Source: Massilia yuzhufengensis
GTDB lineage: Bacteria; Pseudomonadota; Gammaproteobacteria; Burkholderiales; Burkholderiaceae_D
Length of the DNA stretch: 64,000 nucleotides
Assembly: GCF_900112225.1 (NCBI RefSeq)
Contig: NZ_FOLD01000029.1
Location: forward strand, 1-64,000
Reading direction: 5' to 3'
The notes beneath the pieces are model-generated. The model had not been told where the DNA came from. It worked only from the letters and a program-made list of their open reading frames with translations, and did not search any database. Positions 1-8,637 of this stretch are shown here, piece after piece. The translations under genes and the position numbers were made by a program. Position 1 is the stretch's first letter. Every line of letters starts with the position of its first letter.

Positions 1-159
1 ACCTCCTCAATTGCGGCTCTGCGCCGAAAGGTTCACCAACCCTCAGCGTAACCCGCGCTTGTTGAGGTTGGTAGGTCAATACATTCTGTCTACGTAGAAT
101 CCCTGTTTCGGGCAGAATGACGGGCTGACCAGCTTAAGCATCATCCCAGAAAGCCTTTC

Positions 160-1416
160 ATGTCCCTGCTGTCCCCGTCCAGCGGCCTGGCCGTCCTGCG
201 CAACCGTAACCTCGCCTTCTACCTTTCCGCCCGCTTCCTCGGCACCCTCGCCGTGCAGATGCAGAGCGTCGCCATCGGCTGGCAGGTGTACCAGATCACC
301 GGCAGCCTGTTCGACCTCGGCCTGATCGGCCTGGCGCAGTTCGCGCCCTTCCTGGTACTGATCCTGTGGGCCGGCCACGTGGCCGACCGCCACAACCGCC
401 GCAACATCGTCCTGCTGTGCATGGCCACGCAGCTGCTGTGCAGCCTGCTGCTGGTGGGCTTCACGGCCAGCGGCAGCAGCATCGTGTGGCCGGTGTTCGC
501 GATCCTGGTGCTGTTCGGCTCCGCCCGCGCCTTCATGATGCCGGCCTCGCAGGCGGTACTGAAAAACCTGGTGCCCGACCACGCCTTCAGCCAGGCCGTG
601 GCCCTGAGTTCGTCGACCTTCCACGTGGCCGTGATCGCGGGCCCGATCATCGGCGGCCTGCTGTATGCCTTCGGTCCGATGACCGTGCACGTGGTCGCGG
701 CCTGCCTGCTGGCCACCGCGGTGCTGTGCATGTCGGGCACGCGCGCGGCCAGGCAGGCGCGCAGCCAGGGGCCGGTGAGCTGGCAGTCGCTGCTCGAGGG
801 CCTGAAGTTCGTGAAGTCGCGCCCGATCGTGCTGGGCGCGATCTCGCTCGACCTGTTCGCGGTGCTGTTCGGCGGCGCCACCGCCCTGCTCCCCGCCTAT
901 GCCCACGACGTGCTGCATGCCGGGCCGCAGGCGCTGGGCCTGCTGCGCACCGCGCCGGGCCTCGGCGCCGCGCTGTGTTCGATCCTGCTGGCGTTTTATC
1001 CGATCACGCGCCGGGTCGGGCTGTGGATGTTCGGCGGCGTCGCCGTGTTCGGCCTGTGCACGCTGGTGATGGGCCTGACCAGCAGCTTCCCGGTGGCCCT
1101 GGCCGCCCTGTTCATCCTGGGCGCGGGCGACATGGTGAGCGTGTATATCCGCCATCTGCTGGTGCAGTACGAGACGCCGGACGACATCCGCGGGCGCGTG
1201 AGTGCGGTGAACTCGGTGTTCATCGGCGCTTCGAACGAACTGGGCGAATTCGAATCGGGCGTGACCGCCGGCTGGCTGGGGCTGGTGCGCGCGATCCTGC
1301 TGGGCGGCGCGGCTACGCTGGCCGTGACCGGGCTGTGGGCGGTGCTGTTCCCGGTACTCTCGCGCATGGACCGTTTCCCCCACCACGAGAAGGAAGCGGC
1401 GGAAAAAGTGGCTTGA
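160..1416 (+). CDS. MFS transporter, EntS-like exporter family
   Basis: This 418-residue inner-membrane protein has the alternating hydrophobic pattern of a 12-helix major facilitator. The cytoplasmic loop after the second helix carries a motif-A-like GHVADRHNRR at residues 72-81. The overall sequence resembles the MFS_3 branch, which includes the enterobactin exporter EntS and related drug or siderophore exporters. No siderophore gene lies nearby, so the substrate is unknown. The start has only a weak ribosome binding site. It stands alone, followed by a structured leader and the next gene. Family is clear; specific function is inference. Confidence 0.85.
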   Translation: MSLLSPSSGLAVLRNRNLAFYLSARFLGTLAVQMQSVAIGWQVYQITGSLFDLGLIGLAQFAPFLVLILWAGHVADRHNRRNIVLLCMATQLLCSLLLVGFTASGSSIVWPVFAILVLFGSARAFMMPASQAVLKNLVPDHAFSQAVALSSSTFHVAVIAGPIIGGLLYAFGPMTVHVVAACLLATAVLCMSGTRAARQARSQGPVSWQSLLEGLKFVKSRPIVLGAISLDLFAVLFGGATALLPAYAHDVLHAGPQALGLLRTAPGLGAALCSILLAFYPITRRVGLWMFGGVAVFGLCTLVMGLTSSFPVALAALFILGAGDMVSVYIRHLLVQYETPDDIRGRVSAVNSVFIGASNELGEFESGVTAGWLGLVRAILLGGAATLAVTGLWAVLFPVLSRMDRFPHHEKEAAEKVA

Positions 1417-1458
1417 TTGTCATGATGCCGGTCTTGCAAGCTGCCGGACCGGCCCCAC

Positions 1459-1517
1459 GTGACATAACAGGACGCGGCAAAATCGACGCCGCGGGTAAGA
1501 TGAAGATGTTATGTCAC
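1459..1517 (+). promoter_or_regulatory. Nested inverted repeat in the leader of the hibernation-factor gene
   Basis: GTGACATAACA (1459-1469) is a perfect 11-bp inverted match to TGTTATGTCAC (1507-1517). It encloses a second perfect stem, CGCGGC/GCCGCG (1473-1478 with 1488-1493). The outer arm ends directly against the AAGGAG ribosome binding site (1518-1523) of the next gene. The layout suggests either a folded 5' leader or an operator; the sequence alone cannot tell which. Confidence 0.5.
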
Positions 1518-1530
1518 AAGGAGCAATCTT

Positions 1531-1929
1531 ATGCAAATCAACGTCAACACCGACCGTACCATTCAAAAACACCAAGGCCTGGATGAACACGTGGAAACCG
1601 TGATCCAGGGTTCGATCGGCCGTTTCGGCGAACAAGTCACCCGCGTCGACGTCCACCTGAGCGACGACAACAAGGAAAAGCATGCCGACGGCGGCAATTC
1701 CTGCATGATGGAAGCGCGCGTGAGCGGCTACCAGCCAATCGTCGTGCATGAGCACGCGACCGAACTGCACCAGTCGATCAAGAACGCCGGCGGCAAACTC
1801 GCCCGTGCCCTCGACAGCGCACTGGGACGCCTGGCGGACAAGAACAAGCACGTGTCGGTTGCCGCGGTGGCGACGGACCTCGATGGCGACATCGATCCGC
1901 TGTCGGACAAGCACCTGACCGATTCCTGA
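1531..1929 (+). CDS. HPF/RaiA-family ribosome-associated protein (short form)
   Basis: This 132-residue cytoplasmic protein resembles the sigma-54-modulation / hibernation-promoting factor family (beta-alpha-beta-beta-beta-alpha fold). Family members bind the 30S subunit and silence or protect ribosomes during stress. It begins with the usual short strand (MQINVNTDR) and has the 'VDVHLSDDN' strand near residue 45. It lacks the C-terminal dimerisation domain of long HPF. AAGGAG lies 7 nt before the ATG. A terminator-like hairpin follows the stop. The acidic, divergent sequence leaves open that it is a family paralogue with a different partner. Confidence 0.75.
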   Translation: MQINVNTDRTIQKHQGLDEHVETVIQGSIGRFGEQVTRVDVHLSDDNKEKHADGGNSCMMEARVSGYQPIVVHEHATELHQSIKNAGGKLARALDSALGRLADKNKHVSVAAVATDLDGDIDPLSDKHLTDS

Positions 1930-1942
1930 TTTCCCAAAGGTG

Positions 1943-1982
1943 GGCGGCTCCTGATCCGGTCGATGCCTGGTCAGGAGCCGCC
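1943..1982. terminator. Bidirectional hairpin between convergent genes
   Basis: GGCGGCTCCTGA (1943-1954) pairs perfectly with TCAGGAGCCGCC (1971-1982) across a 16-nt loop. The right arm overlaps the stop codon of the minus-strand gene. There is no strong T-run, so intrinsic termination is likely but not certain. Confidence 0.55.
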
Positions 1983-2780
1983 TTCCAGCATCGCCCTCAG
2001 TTCACGCAGATAGCGCAGGCCCGCCAGCGCGCGGCTGCCGTACCACGACATCATCTCCCCATCGACCAGCAGTACCGGAATGCCCAGCTGCTTCTCGAGC
2101 GTGTCCGCATGCGCTTCCGTAAAGCGGTAGGGTTCGGTCGAGAGCAGCACCGCGTCGAGCTGGCCCACGATCTGTTCCGACCAGTCGAAGCGCGGATAGC
2201 GCGCCTCGCCCAGCCGCGGCACCCGCCAGCCCAGCTCCGCCAGCATGGCCGCGATATAGGTCTCGCCCGACACGCTCATCCACGGATCCTGCCAGATGCA
2301 GTACAGGACGGTGCGCGCCGGCGCCGGGGGCAGCGCCTTCAGGGCCGCATATTCCGCTTCGAACGCGCCGCACCACTGCTGCGCCGCGGTGTCCACGCCG
2401 AAGATCCCGCCCATCAGCCGCGCCAGCGCCAGGTTATCGCGGGGAACCAGCGGGTGCGTCACCACGATGTTGGGCACGAACTGCGCCAACTCCTCCACCG
2501 TGGGCTTTTCGTTCTCGTCGATATTGACCACCAGGTGAGTGGGCGCGAGCTTGCGGATCTTCTCGATGTTCACGTCCTTGGTGCCGCCGACCTTGGGGAT
2601 GTGTTCGACGGTGTCGCGGGGGTGGATGCAGAAGCCGGTGCGCCCGACGAGCTGGGGCCCGAGCCCGAGATCGCATAATAATTCGGTAATCGATGGCACC
2701 AGCGACACGATGCGGGCGCCGGGCGCCGGCACATGCTGGTGGCCAAGGGCGTCGATCAGGTGGTCAGGATGGAAAGTCAT
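1971..2780 (-). CDS. Cobalamin-binding / BtuF-like substrate-binding domain protein
   Basis: The 269-residue product matches the periplasmic-binding-protein family of BtuF and Fe-siderophore binding proteins (PF01497 type). It has the characteristic 'RIVSLVPSITELL' opening near residue 23, 'KVGGTKDVNIEKI' near residue 63, and a C-terminal half with the second lobe. No signal peptide is visible, which is odd for an ABC transporter binding protein. A cytoplasmic corrinoid-sensing or handling role is therefore possible. No BtuC or BtuD genes are adjacent. The start at 2780 is the first Met before the conserved domain and leaves about 105 bp to the divergent GGDEF gene. Confidence 0.75.
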   Translation of the reverse strand: MTFHPDHLIDALGHQHVPAPGARIVSLVPSITELLCDLGLGPQLVGRTGFCIHPRDTVEHIPKVGGTKDVNIEKIRKLAPTHLVVNIDENEKPTVEELAQFVPNIVVTHPLVPRDNLALARLMGGIFGVDTAAQQWCGAFEAEYAALKALPPAPARTVLYCIWQDPWMSVSGETYIAAMLAELGWRVPRLGEARYPRFDWSEQIVGQLDAVLLSTEPYRFTEAHADTLEKQLGIPVLLVDGEMMSWYGSRALAGLRYLRELRAMLEGGS

Positions 2781-2885
2781 GGCCGCTATTGGACCACTGT
2801 TGTTTATGGAACGCCAGCGCGCGCTCATCAGTTGCAATGGGTTATCATTCCAAGACGTAAGGACATTTCCCGCAAGAGACCTCCC

Positions 2886-3851
2886 TTGAACCAGATTGGC
2901 ACCTTCGGTGCATCCCGCTACGCCATGGGCGAGCTGCAGCTGTTCCGCGACGCCGAAGACCCGGCCGTCACGGCCGCGCTCGCCCCGTGCGCGGTGGTGC
3001 GCCTGGCCGCTGGCCAGCAGGTCGAGGATGGCTTGCGGGCGCGCCTGTATATCGTGCTGTCCGGCACGCTGGAAGTGGCGCCGGACGCCCACAGCGGCAA
3101 CGACGACGGCGGCGTCACCCGGGTCTTCCCCGGCGAAAGCGTGGGCGAGCAAGCGGTGCTGGACGACGCCGTGAACCTGGCCGCGATGACGGCGCTCGAA
3201 GATTGCGAGTTGCTGGTGATCGAACCGGAACTCGTGTGGCAATTGATTGACCGCTCGAACGTACTGGCGCGTAACCTGCTGCGCCTGCTCTCTTTCCGCG
3301 TGCGCGCCGCCAATGCGCAACTGAAACGCCGCCAGAAGCTGGGCGAGTTCTACCGCCAATTGTCGCTCAACGACGGACTGACCGGGCTCTACAACCGGGC
3401 CTGGCTCAACGAAATGCTGCCCAAGCTGGCGGCGCGCGCCCTGCAGGACGGCAGCCCGCTGTCGGTCATCATGATCGACCTCGACCATTTCAAGCGCTTC
3501 AACGACACCCACGGCCACATCGCCGGCGATGCCGCCCTGTCGGCCGCGGCGGGCGTGATCCGCGATTCGCTGCGCCCGTCCGACTTCGCGGTGCGCTATG
3601 GCGGCGAAGAATTGCTGGCCGTGCTGCCGGATACCCACCTCGACCTGGCCGGCATCGTCGCCGAGCGCCTGGCCGAACGGCTGCGCACCGCCATGGTGTT
3701 CCCCGACATGCGCCTTCCGCTCCCCCACATCACGGGCTCCTTCGGGGTCGCCTGCCTGGAAGCGGGCGGCGACGAGCATGCGCTGGTGGCGGCCGCCGAC
3801 ACCGCGCTGTACCGCGCCAAGGAAGCCGGACGCGATCGCGTCAGCGTCTGA
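2886..3851 (+). CDS. Diguanylate cyclase with N-terminal cyclic-nucleotide-binding-like domain
   Basis: The protein (321 residues from a TTG start) has an N-terminal cNMP-binding-like beta-roll (about residues 20-140, 'GESVGEQAVLDD' as the phosphate-cassette-like region). A C-terminal GGDEF domain follows (about 165-321). The active-site motif reads GGEEL and is preceded five residues upstream by RPSD. This is an RxxD product-inhibition site, so an active, feedback-controlled c-di-GMP synthase is expected. The substrate-binding DLDHFKRFND is intact. An upstream ATG-independent frame extends further but overlaps the divergent gene. An internal ATG at 2925 is an alternative start. Confidence 0.88.
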   Translation: MNQIGTFGASRYAMGELQLFRDAEDPAVTAALAPCAVVRLAAGQQVEDGLRARLYIVLSGTLEVAPDAHSGNDDGGVTRVFPGESVGEQAVLDDAVNLAAMTALEDCELLVIEPELVWQLIDRSNVLARNLLRLLSFRVRAANAQLKRRQKLGEFYRQLSLNDGLTGLYNRAWLNEMLPKLAARALQDGSPLSVIMIDLDHFKRFNDTHGHIAGDAALSAAAGVIRDSLRPSDFAVRYGGEELLAVLPDTHLDLAGIVAERLAERLRTAMVFPDMRLPLPHITGSFGVACLEAGGDEHALVAAADTALYRAKEAGRDRVSV

Positions 3852-3926
3852 GCGGCGAGGCTGACGCCGCGCCCATTCTGTGCCACCATGGCGCCTGCCC
3901 GCCGAGTGGCGACACGATAACAAGAC

Positions 3927-5375
3927 ATGAGCACGCATACCTTCCTCTGGCACGACTACGAAACCTTCGGCGCGATCCCGCGCCGTGACCGCCCGGCCCA
4001 GTTCGCCGCCATCCGCACCGACGCCGAACTCAACGAGATCGGCGAACCGGTCATGCTGTACTGCCAGCCGGCGCCGGACTTCCTGCCCGACCCGCAATCC
4101 TGCCTGATCACCGGCATCACGCCCCAGCATTGCCTGGAACGGGGCGTGCCCGAGCACGAATTCGCGCGCCAGATCGAGGCCGCCTTCAGCGAGCCAGGCA
4201 CCATCGGCGTGGGCTACAACACCATCCGCTTCGACGACGAAGTGACGCGCCACCTGTTCTGGCGCAGCCTGATCGACCCGTACGCGCGCGAATGGCAAAA
4301 CGGCTGCGGCCGCTGGGACCTGCTGGACGTGGTCCGCATGACTTACGCGCTGCGCCCGGACGGCATCGAGTGGCCCATCCGCGAGGACGGCAAGCCGAGC
4401 TTCCGCCTGGAACACTTGAGCGCCGCCAATGGCCTGGCGCACGACGCCGCCCACGACGCGCTGTCGGACGTGCGCGCCACCATCGCGCTGGCGCGCCTGA
4501 TCCGCCAGAAGCAGCCGAAGCTGTTCGATTTCTGCCTGGAGCTGCGCCGCAAGGACCGTGTGGCCGCCGAGATGGGCCTGCACCTGGAGCCGGGCCAGCG
4601 CCAGCCCTTCCTGCATGTCTCGGGAATGTTCCCGGTCGAGTACGGCTGCATGGGCCTGGTGTGGCCGCTGGCCCAGCACCCGACCAACAAGAACGAAATC
4701 CTGGTGTGGGACTGCCGCCACGATCCGTCCGAACTGTTTGCACTGGACGTCGACACGATCCGCCAGCGCATGTTCACCAGGAGCGCGGACATGCCCGAAG
4801 GGATGACGCGGCTGCCGATCAAGAGCGTCCACCTGAACAAGTCGCCGATGCTGGTCGGGAACCTCAAGACCCTGCAGCCGGCCATGGCCACGCGCTGGGA
4901 CATCGACCTGGAGCGCGGCCGCGCGCACGCGGCGCTGGCCGCGGCCGGGCGCAACATGACGGCGATCTGGGCGCAGGTGTTCCAGAAGCCGGCGTCCAGC
5001 GTAGAAGTGGACGTGGACGAAGACCTGTATGGCGGTTTCGTCAGCAACGGCGACCGCCGCAAGCTCGAATCGCTGCGCCATGAAAAACCCGCGGCGCTGG
5101 CCGGCATGCGGCCATCCTTCGAGGATGAGCGCCTGGGCGAGCTGTTCTTCCGCTACCGTGCGCGCAACTTCCCGCAGACTTTGTCGCCGGAAGAAATGCA
5201 GCAATGGGAAGACCACCGCGCCGCGCGCCTGTTCGACGGGGCTGGCGGAGCACGGACGGTGGACCAGCTGTTTGGGGAGATCGATGCGCTGCAGGAGACG
5301 GCGGATGAGCGGGCCGAGGAGATCCTGGCGGCGTTGTATGACTATGTGGAGATGATTGCGCCTAGTCAGCATTGA
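3927..5375 (+). CDS. sbcB: Exodeoxyribonuclease I
   Basis: This is a 482-residue single-strand-specific 3'-5' exonuclease acting in recombination and mismatch repair. The DEDDh metal ligands are visible: D and E in 'HDYETFG' (residues 9-15), D in 'GYNTIRFDDEV' near residue 100, and 'HDAAHDALSDVRAT' near residue 170 giving His and Asp. The C-terminal SH3-like and helical extensions expected of ExoI are present and the length is typical. It stands as a single gene downstream of the GGDEF gene with its own spacing. Confidence 0.96.
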   Translation: MSTHTFLWHDYETFGAIPRRDRPAQFAAIRTDAELNEIGEPVMLYCQPAPDFLPDPQSCLITGITPQHCLERGVPEHEFARQIEAAFSEPGTIGVGYNTIRFDDEVTRHLFWRSLIDPYAREWQNGCGRWDLLDVVRMTYALRPDGIEWPIREDGKPSFRLEHLSAANGLAHDAAHDALSDVRATIALARLIRQKQPKLFDFCLELRRKDRVAAEMGLHLEPGQRQPFLHVSGMFPVEYGCMGLVWPLAQHPTNKNEILVWDCRHDPSELFALDVDTIRQRMFTRSADMPEGMTRLPIKSVHLNKSPMLVGNLKTLQPAMATRWDIDLERGRAHAALAAAGRNMTAIWAQVFQKPASSVEVDVDEDLYGGFVSNGDRRKLESLRHEKPAALAGMRPSFEDERLGELFFRYRARNFPQTLSPEEMQQWEDHRAARLFDGAGGARTVDQLFGEIDALQETADERAEEILAALYDYVEMIAPSQH

Positions 5376-5456
5376 GTTGCTGTTGGTTCGCGCTGCGCGC
5401 GCTGCGTGAGCGCGCGGCTGTGTGACGAAATTGGGGGGGACAATGCCAGTGGCATT

Positions 5457-5567
5457 GTTCCCGCCTTCGCCGGGACGACGGTTTCGCGGTTAGCTGGAAA
5501 ACACTGTTAGCAGATTTTCGGACACTACAACCAGCACGTCGTTCCGGCGCAGGCCGGAACCCAAGTT
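5457..5567. repeat. Inverted pair of REP-like palindromes
   Basis: Copy one (5457-5481) contains CCGCCTTCGCCGGGACGACGG. Copy two (5537-5567) is in opposite orientation and contains GTTCCGGCGCAGGCCGGAAC followed by CCAAGTT. Relatives occur at 28475-28505 and 41964-42072. A small stem CAATGCC/GGCATTG (5441-5457) precedes them. They lie between convergent sbcB and pyrF and may also act as a terminator. Confidence 0.7.
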
Positions 5568-5590
5568 ATAAGCACGCCACGAACGATTCC

Positions 5591-6412
5591 TTACCCCCGC
5601 GCCCCATTGATCGCATCACGGGTCTCGCGCGCCACCCTGCGCGCCGCCGCCGCAAAATCTTCCCCCTCCAGCGGCGCCGCATACAGGATCGCCCGCGACG
5701 AATTGATCATCATCCCCGTCCCGCTAGCCGTGCGTCCCGCCCGCACGGTCGCCTCCACATCCCCGCCCTGCGCGCCCACCCCGGGAATCAACAGCGGCAT
5801 GTCCCCCACCAGCTTGCGCACCTGCGCAATCTCGTCCGGGAAGGTCGCCCCCACCACCAGCGCCAGCTGGCCGTTGCGGTTCCATTTCTCCGCCACCAGC
5901 TGGGCCACATGCTGGTACAGCGGGCGGCCGCCGACATCGAGGAATTGCAGGTCCGACCCGCCCGCATTCGAGGTGCGGCAAAGCACGATCACGCCGCGGT
6001 CAGCCCATTCCAGGTAGGGCTCGACCGAATCGAAGCCCATATACGGGCTGACCGTCACCGCGTCGGCGCCGTAGCGGTCAAAAGCTTCGCGCGCATACTG
6101 GTGGGCGGTGGCGCCGATGTCGCCGCGCTTGGCGTCGAGCACCAGCGGGATGTGCGGGTAGCTGGTGCGCAGGTAGGTGCAGATCTGCTCCAGCTGCGCT
6201 TCGGCGCCCAGCGCCGCGAAGTAGGCGATCTGCGGCTTGAAGGCGCAGGCCAGGTCGGCGGTGGCGTCGATGATCGCCCGGCAGAACTGGACGATGGCGT
6301 CCGGCTGGCCGGCCAGGTGGGCCGGGAAGCGCGCCAGGTCGGGGTCGAGCCCGACACACAGCAGCGAGTTATTGCGGGTCCATGCCGCGGAAAGCTTGTC
6401 GATGAAAGTCAC
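5591..6412 (-). CDS. pyrF: Orotidine-5'-phosphate decarboxylase (type 2)
   Basis: The 273-residue TIM-barrel enzyme converts OMP to UMP, the last step of de novo pyrimidine synthesis. The catalytic signature DAKRGDIG is present near residue 93, as is the longer type-2 arrangement typical of Betaproteobacteria and Mycobacteria ('[10 protein letters not shown]' at the N terminus, '[11 protein letters not shown]' phosphate-binding region near residue 208). It is transcribed away from lemA and shares a short divergent promoter region with it. Confidence 0.96.
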   Translation of the reverse strand: MTFIDKLSAAWTRNNSLLCVGLDPDLARFPAHLAGQPDAIVQFCRAIIDATADLACAFKPQIAYFAALGAEAQLEQICTYLRTSYPHIPLVLDAKRGDIGATAHQYAREAFDRYGADAVTVSPYMGFDSVEPYLEWADRGVIVLCRTSNAGGSDLQFLDVGGRPLYQHVAQLVAEKWNRNGQLALVVGATFPDEIAQVRKLVGDMPLLIPGVGAQGGDVEATVRAGRTASGTGMMINSSRAILYAAPLEGEDFAAAARRVARETRDAINGARG

Positions 6413-6561
6413 GTTGGGCCCCTTGTTATTTCTGATTGCAAACCCCCATATTGTACCCGCCAGCCATGGCCCGTCGCCGGGCGCTCCGCGATGATGCGCC
6501 AGAAGATCTTTACATCATGTATATTTTGACCATTCGACAACTTGCCGTGGATACGACAATC

Positions 6562-7170
6562 ATGACTTCTACCTTCTTCGCGCGCTGGACCGGTACCCTG
6601 GTGCTCGCCATTTTTGCTTCGCTCCTGTCCGGCTGCGGCTACAACGATTTCCAATCCAAGGACGAGGCGACCAAGGCCGCCTGGGGTGAAGTGGTTAACC
6701 AGTACCAGCGCCGTGCCGACCTGATCCCCAACCTGGTCAATACCGTCAAGGGCTACGCCTCGCACGAGCGCGAAACGCTCGAGGCCGTGACCCGTGCGCG
6801 CGCCGCGGCCACCAGTTTCCAGATCACGCCGGAAGTGCTGAACAATCCTGAAGCGTTCCAGAAATTCCAGCAAGTGCAGGGCGAGCTGTCCGGCGCGCTG
6901 TCACGTCTGATGGTCGTGTCCGAGAAATATCCAGACCTCAAAGCCGACACCAGTTTCCGCGACCTGCAGTCGCAGCTGGAAGGCACCGAGAACCGCATCA
7001 CGGTCGCACGCCAGCGCTACATCGCGGCGGTGCAGGACTACAACGTCACCGTGCGCAAGTTCCCGACCAACCTGACCGCCATGGTCTTCGGCTACGAAAC
7101 CAAGCCCTCGTTCACGGTCGAGAACGAAAAAGCGATTTCGACCGCACCGACGGTCAACTTCGGCAAATAA
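6562..7170 (+). CDS. LemA family lipoprotein-like protein
   Basis: This 202-residue protein has a hydrophobic N-terminal segment ending in LLSGC (lipobox-like, Cys near residue 23). The long helical LemA core follows, including 'RRADLIPNLVNTVKGYASHE' and the conserved 'TENRI' region. LemA proteins are envelope-anchored and of unknown biochemical role. They are regularly encoded with TPM-domain proteins, as here. The ATG at 6562 was chosen because the signal begins there; the longer frame upstream lacks conservation. The next gene starts 3 nt after the stop. Confidence 0.9.
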   Translation: MTSTFFARWTGTLVLAIFASLLSGCGYNDFQSKDEATKAAWGEVVNQYQRRADLIPNLVNTVKGYASHERETLEAVTRARAAATSFQITPEVLNNPEAFQKFQQVQGELSGALSRLMVVSEKYPDLKADTSFRDLQSQLEGTENRITVARQRYIAAVQDYNVTVRKFPTNLTAMVFGYETKPSFTVENEKAISTAPTVNFGK

Positions 7171-7173
7171 ACA

Positions 7174-8034
7174 ATGCGCGCGTTCACCAAGGCCAGCTTC
7201 CTGCATTCGCTGTGGGCCCTGCTGCTGGCATGCGTGCTGGCCACGCCGGCCTTCGCCCAGCTCAAGCCGGTGCCCGCGCTGAGCGGCCGCGTGGTCGACG
7301 AAGCCGGCATGCTCGACGCCAGCCAGCGCGAGCGCCTCACGGCGGTGCTGGCCGACTACGAAGCCCGCACCGGCAGCCAGATCGCGGTGCTGCTGGTGAA
7401 ATCGACCGAGCCTGAAGCGATCGAGCAGTACAGCATCCGCGTCACCGATGCCTGGAAGCTCGGCCGCAAGGGCGTCGACGATGGCGTGCTGCTGATGGTG
7501 GCGCGCGACAACCCGAGTGCGCTGCGCAGGCTGCGCATCGAGTCCGGGCGCGGCGTGCAGGGCGTGCTGACCGACGCCCAGTCGAAACGCATCCTGCAGG
7601 ATGTGATCGCACCGCACTTCCGCCAGAACCATTATTACGAAGGCCTGGTGGCCGGCGTCGGCGCCATCGCCACCCTGCTCAACAAGGAAAGCTTCCCTGC
7701 CCCGGCCCAGCAGCAGGCGCCGCAGCGCCAGGCCGCGCAAGACAGCGGCGGGGGCGGCTTCTCGATCTTCGGCATCCTGGCGCTGGTCATCGGCTTCACC
7801 ATGCTGCGTTCGATCTTCAAACCACGCCGCAGCCGCCTGTCCCCGAATCATTGGGGCCGCAGCAGCAGTGGCCTGGGCAATGTTGCCACCGGCATCATCC
7901 TCGGCAACCTCATCGGCGGCATTGGCCGCGGCGGTGGGGGCGGCTTCGGTGGAGGTGGAGGCGGATTCGGTGGCGGCGGCTTTTCCGGCGGTGGCGGCAG
8001 CTTTGACGGCGGCGGCGCCTCGGGAGACTGGTAA
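7174..8034 (+). CDS. TPM-domain protein, YgcG type, with Gly-rich tail
   Basis: The 286-residue protein has a signal peptide (cleavage expected after 'ATPAFA', about residue 28). A TPM (thylakoid-acid-phosphatase-like) domain covers about residues 40-165. A membrane segment follows at about 192-212. The C terminus is nearly pure Gly with Phe and Ser (about 245-286). It is probably anchored with the TPM domain in the periplasm. It is the middle gene of a lemA-TPM-TPM operon, and its stop overlaps the next ATG by one base (TAATG). The cellular role of the set is not established; envelope maintenance is often suggested. Confidence 0.9.
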   Translation: MRAFTKASFLHSLWALLLACVLATPAFAQLKPVPALSGRVVDEAGMLDASQRERLTAVLADYEARTGSQIAVLLVKSTEPEAIEQYSIRVTDAWKLGRKGVDDGVLLMVARDNPSALRRLRIESGRGVQGVLTDAQSKRILQDVIAPHFRQNHYYEGLVAGVGAIATLLNKESFPAPAQQQAPQRQAAQDSGGGGFSIFGILALVIGFTMLRSIFKPRRSRLSPNHWGRSSSGLGNVATGIILGNLIGGIGRGGGGGFGGGGGGFGGGGFSGGGGSFDGGGASGDW

Positions 8035-8555
8035 TGAGCATGGACATTGGCATGGGACAGCGCATCCGGCGCGCATGGCGCCACCTCGGCAGCAGCAACG
8101 GCGACGCCAGGCGCGCGTTTCCTGAACCAACCCTGGCGGCCATCAGCGCCGCCATCACCGCCGGCGAGCAGACCCACCGCGGCGAAGTGCGCCTGATCGT
8201 CGAGAAGGCCCTGCCCTTCGACGAGGCCTGGGACGGCGTGAGCAACCGCCAGCGCGCGCTGGCCCTGTTCGCCGACTACGGCGTGTGGGACACCGAAGAC
8301 AATTGCGGCGTGCTCATCTACATCAACCTGGCCGAGCACAAGGTCGATATCGTGGCGGACCGCGGGATCGACCGCAAGATCGACAGCAGCACCTGGCAGG
8401 CCGTGTGCCGGACCATGACCGAGGGCTTCCGCGCCGGCCAGTTTCACGATGCCACCCTGGCCGCCATCGGCCAGGTGAACGCTTTGCTGCAGCAGCACTT
8501 CCCGGCCGACGGCGCGCGCGCCAACGAGCTGCCGGACCAGCCGCTGATGCTGTAA
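8034..8555 (+). CDS. Second TPM-domain protein (cytosolic form)
   Basis: This 173-residue protein resembles the TPM domain again, with 'FADYGVWDTEDNCGVLIYINLAEHKVDIVADRGI' as the core (about residues 80-115). It has no signal peptide and no membrane segment. It is translationally coupled to the preceding TPM gene. Pairing of a secreted and a non-secreted TPM protein downstream of lemA is common in Betaproteobacteria. Function is unknown beyond this association. Confidence 0.85.
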   Translation: MSMDIGMGQRIRRAWRHLGSSNGDARRAFPEPTLAAISAAITAGEQTHRGEVRLIVEKALPFDEAWDGVSNRQRALALFADYGVWDTEDNCGVLIYINLAEHKVDIVADRGIDRKIDSSTWQAVCRTMTEGFRAGQFHDATLAAIGQVNALLQQHFPADGARANELPDQPLML

Positions 8556-8572
8556 GGCGCTGCGGTTTCAAC

Positions 8573-8608
8573 GCCGGCCACTGGCCGGCATCGGCTCTGG
8601 TTACAATC
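8573..8608 (+). promoter_or_regulatory. Palindrome and -10 element before the SDR gene
   Basis: A near-continuous palindrome, GCCGGCCA-C-TGGCCGGC (8573-8589), could end the lemA operon. It is followed by CTGGTTACAATC (8597-8608), where TACAAT is a good -10 about 30 nt before the SDR start. Almost the same string occurs at 52314-52326 (+) and at 26855-26867 (minus strand). Confidence 0.45.
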
Positions 8609-8637
8609 GCGGTTTCGAATTTTCTTGAAAGCCCGCC

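Noticed and set aside
36-71. Imperfect hairpin CCAACCCTCA/TGAGGTTGG at the left edge
   Set aside because: One arm has an extra base, there is no T-run and the upstream gene is outside the window, so no role can be supported.
1971-5372. A 1133-codon open frame on the minus strand covering the GGDEF gene and sbcB
   Set aside because: Only its last 269 codons (1971-2780) resemble a protein family. The rest is antisense to two well-supported genes and arises from high GC.
7930-8030. GGCGGN repeats as a possible minisatellite or CRISPR-like array
   Set aside because: They encode the Gly-rich tail of the TPM protein in frame and have no spacer-repeat structure. No CRISPR array is seen anywhere in the window.
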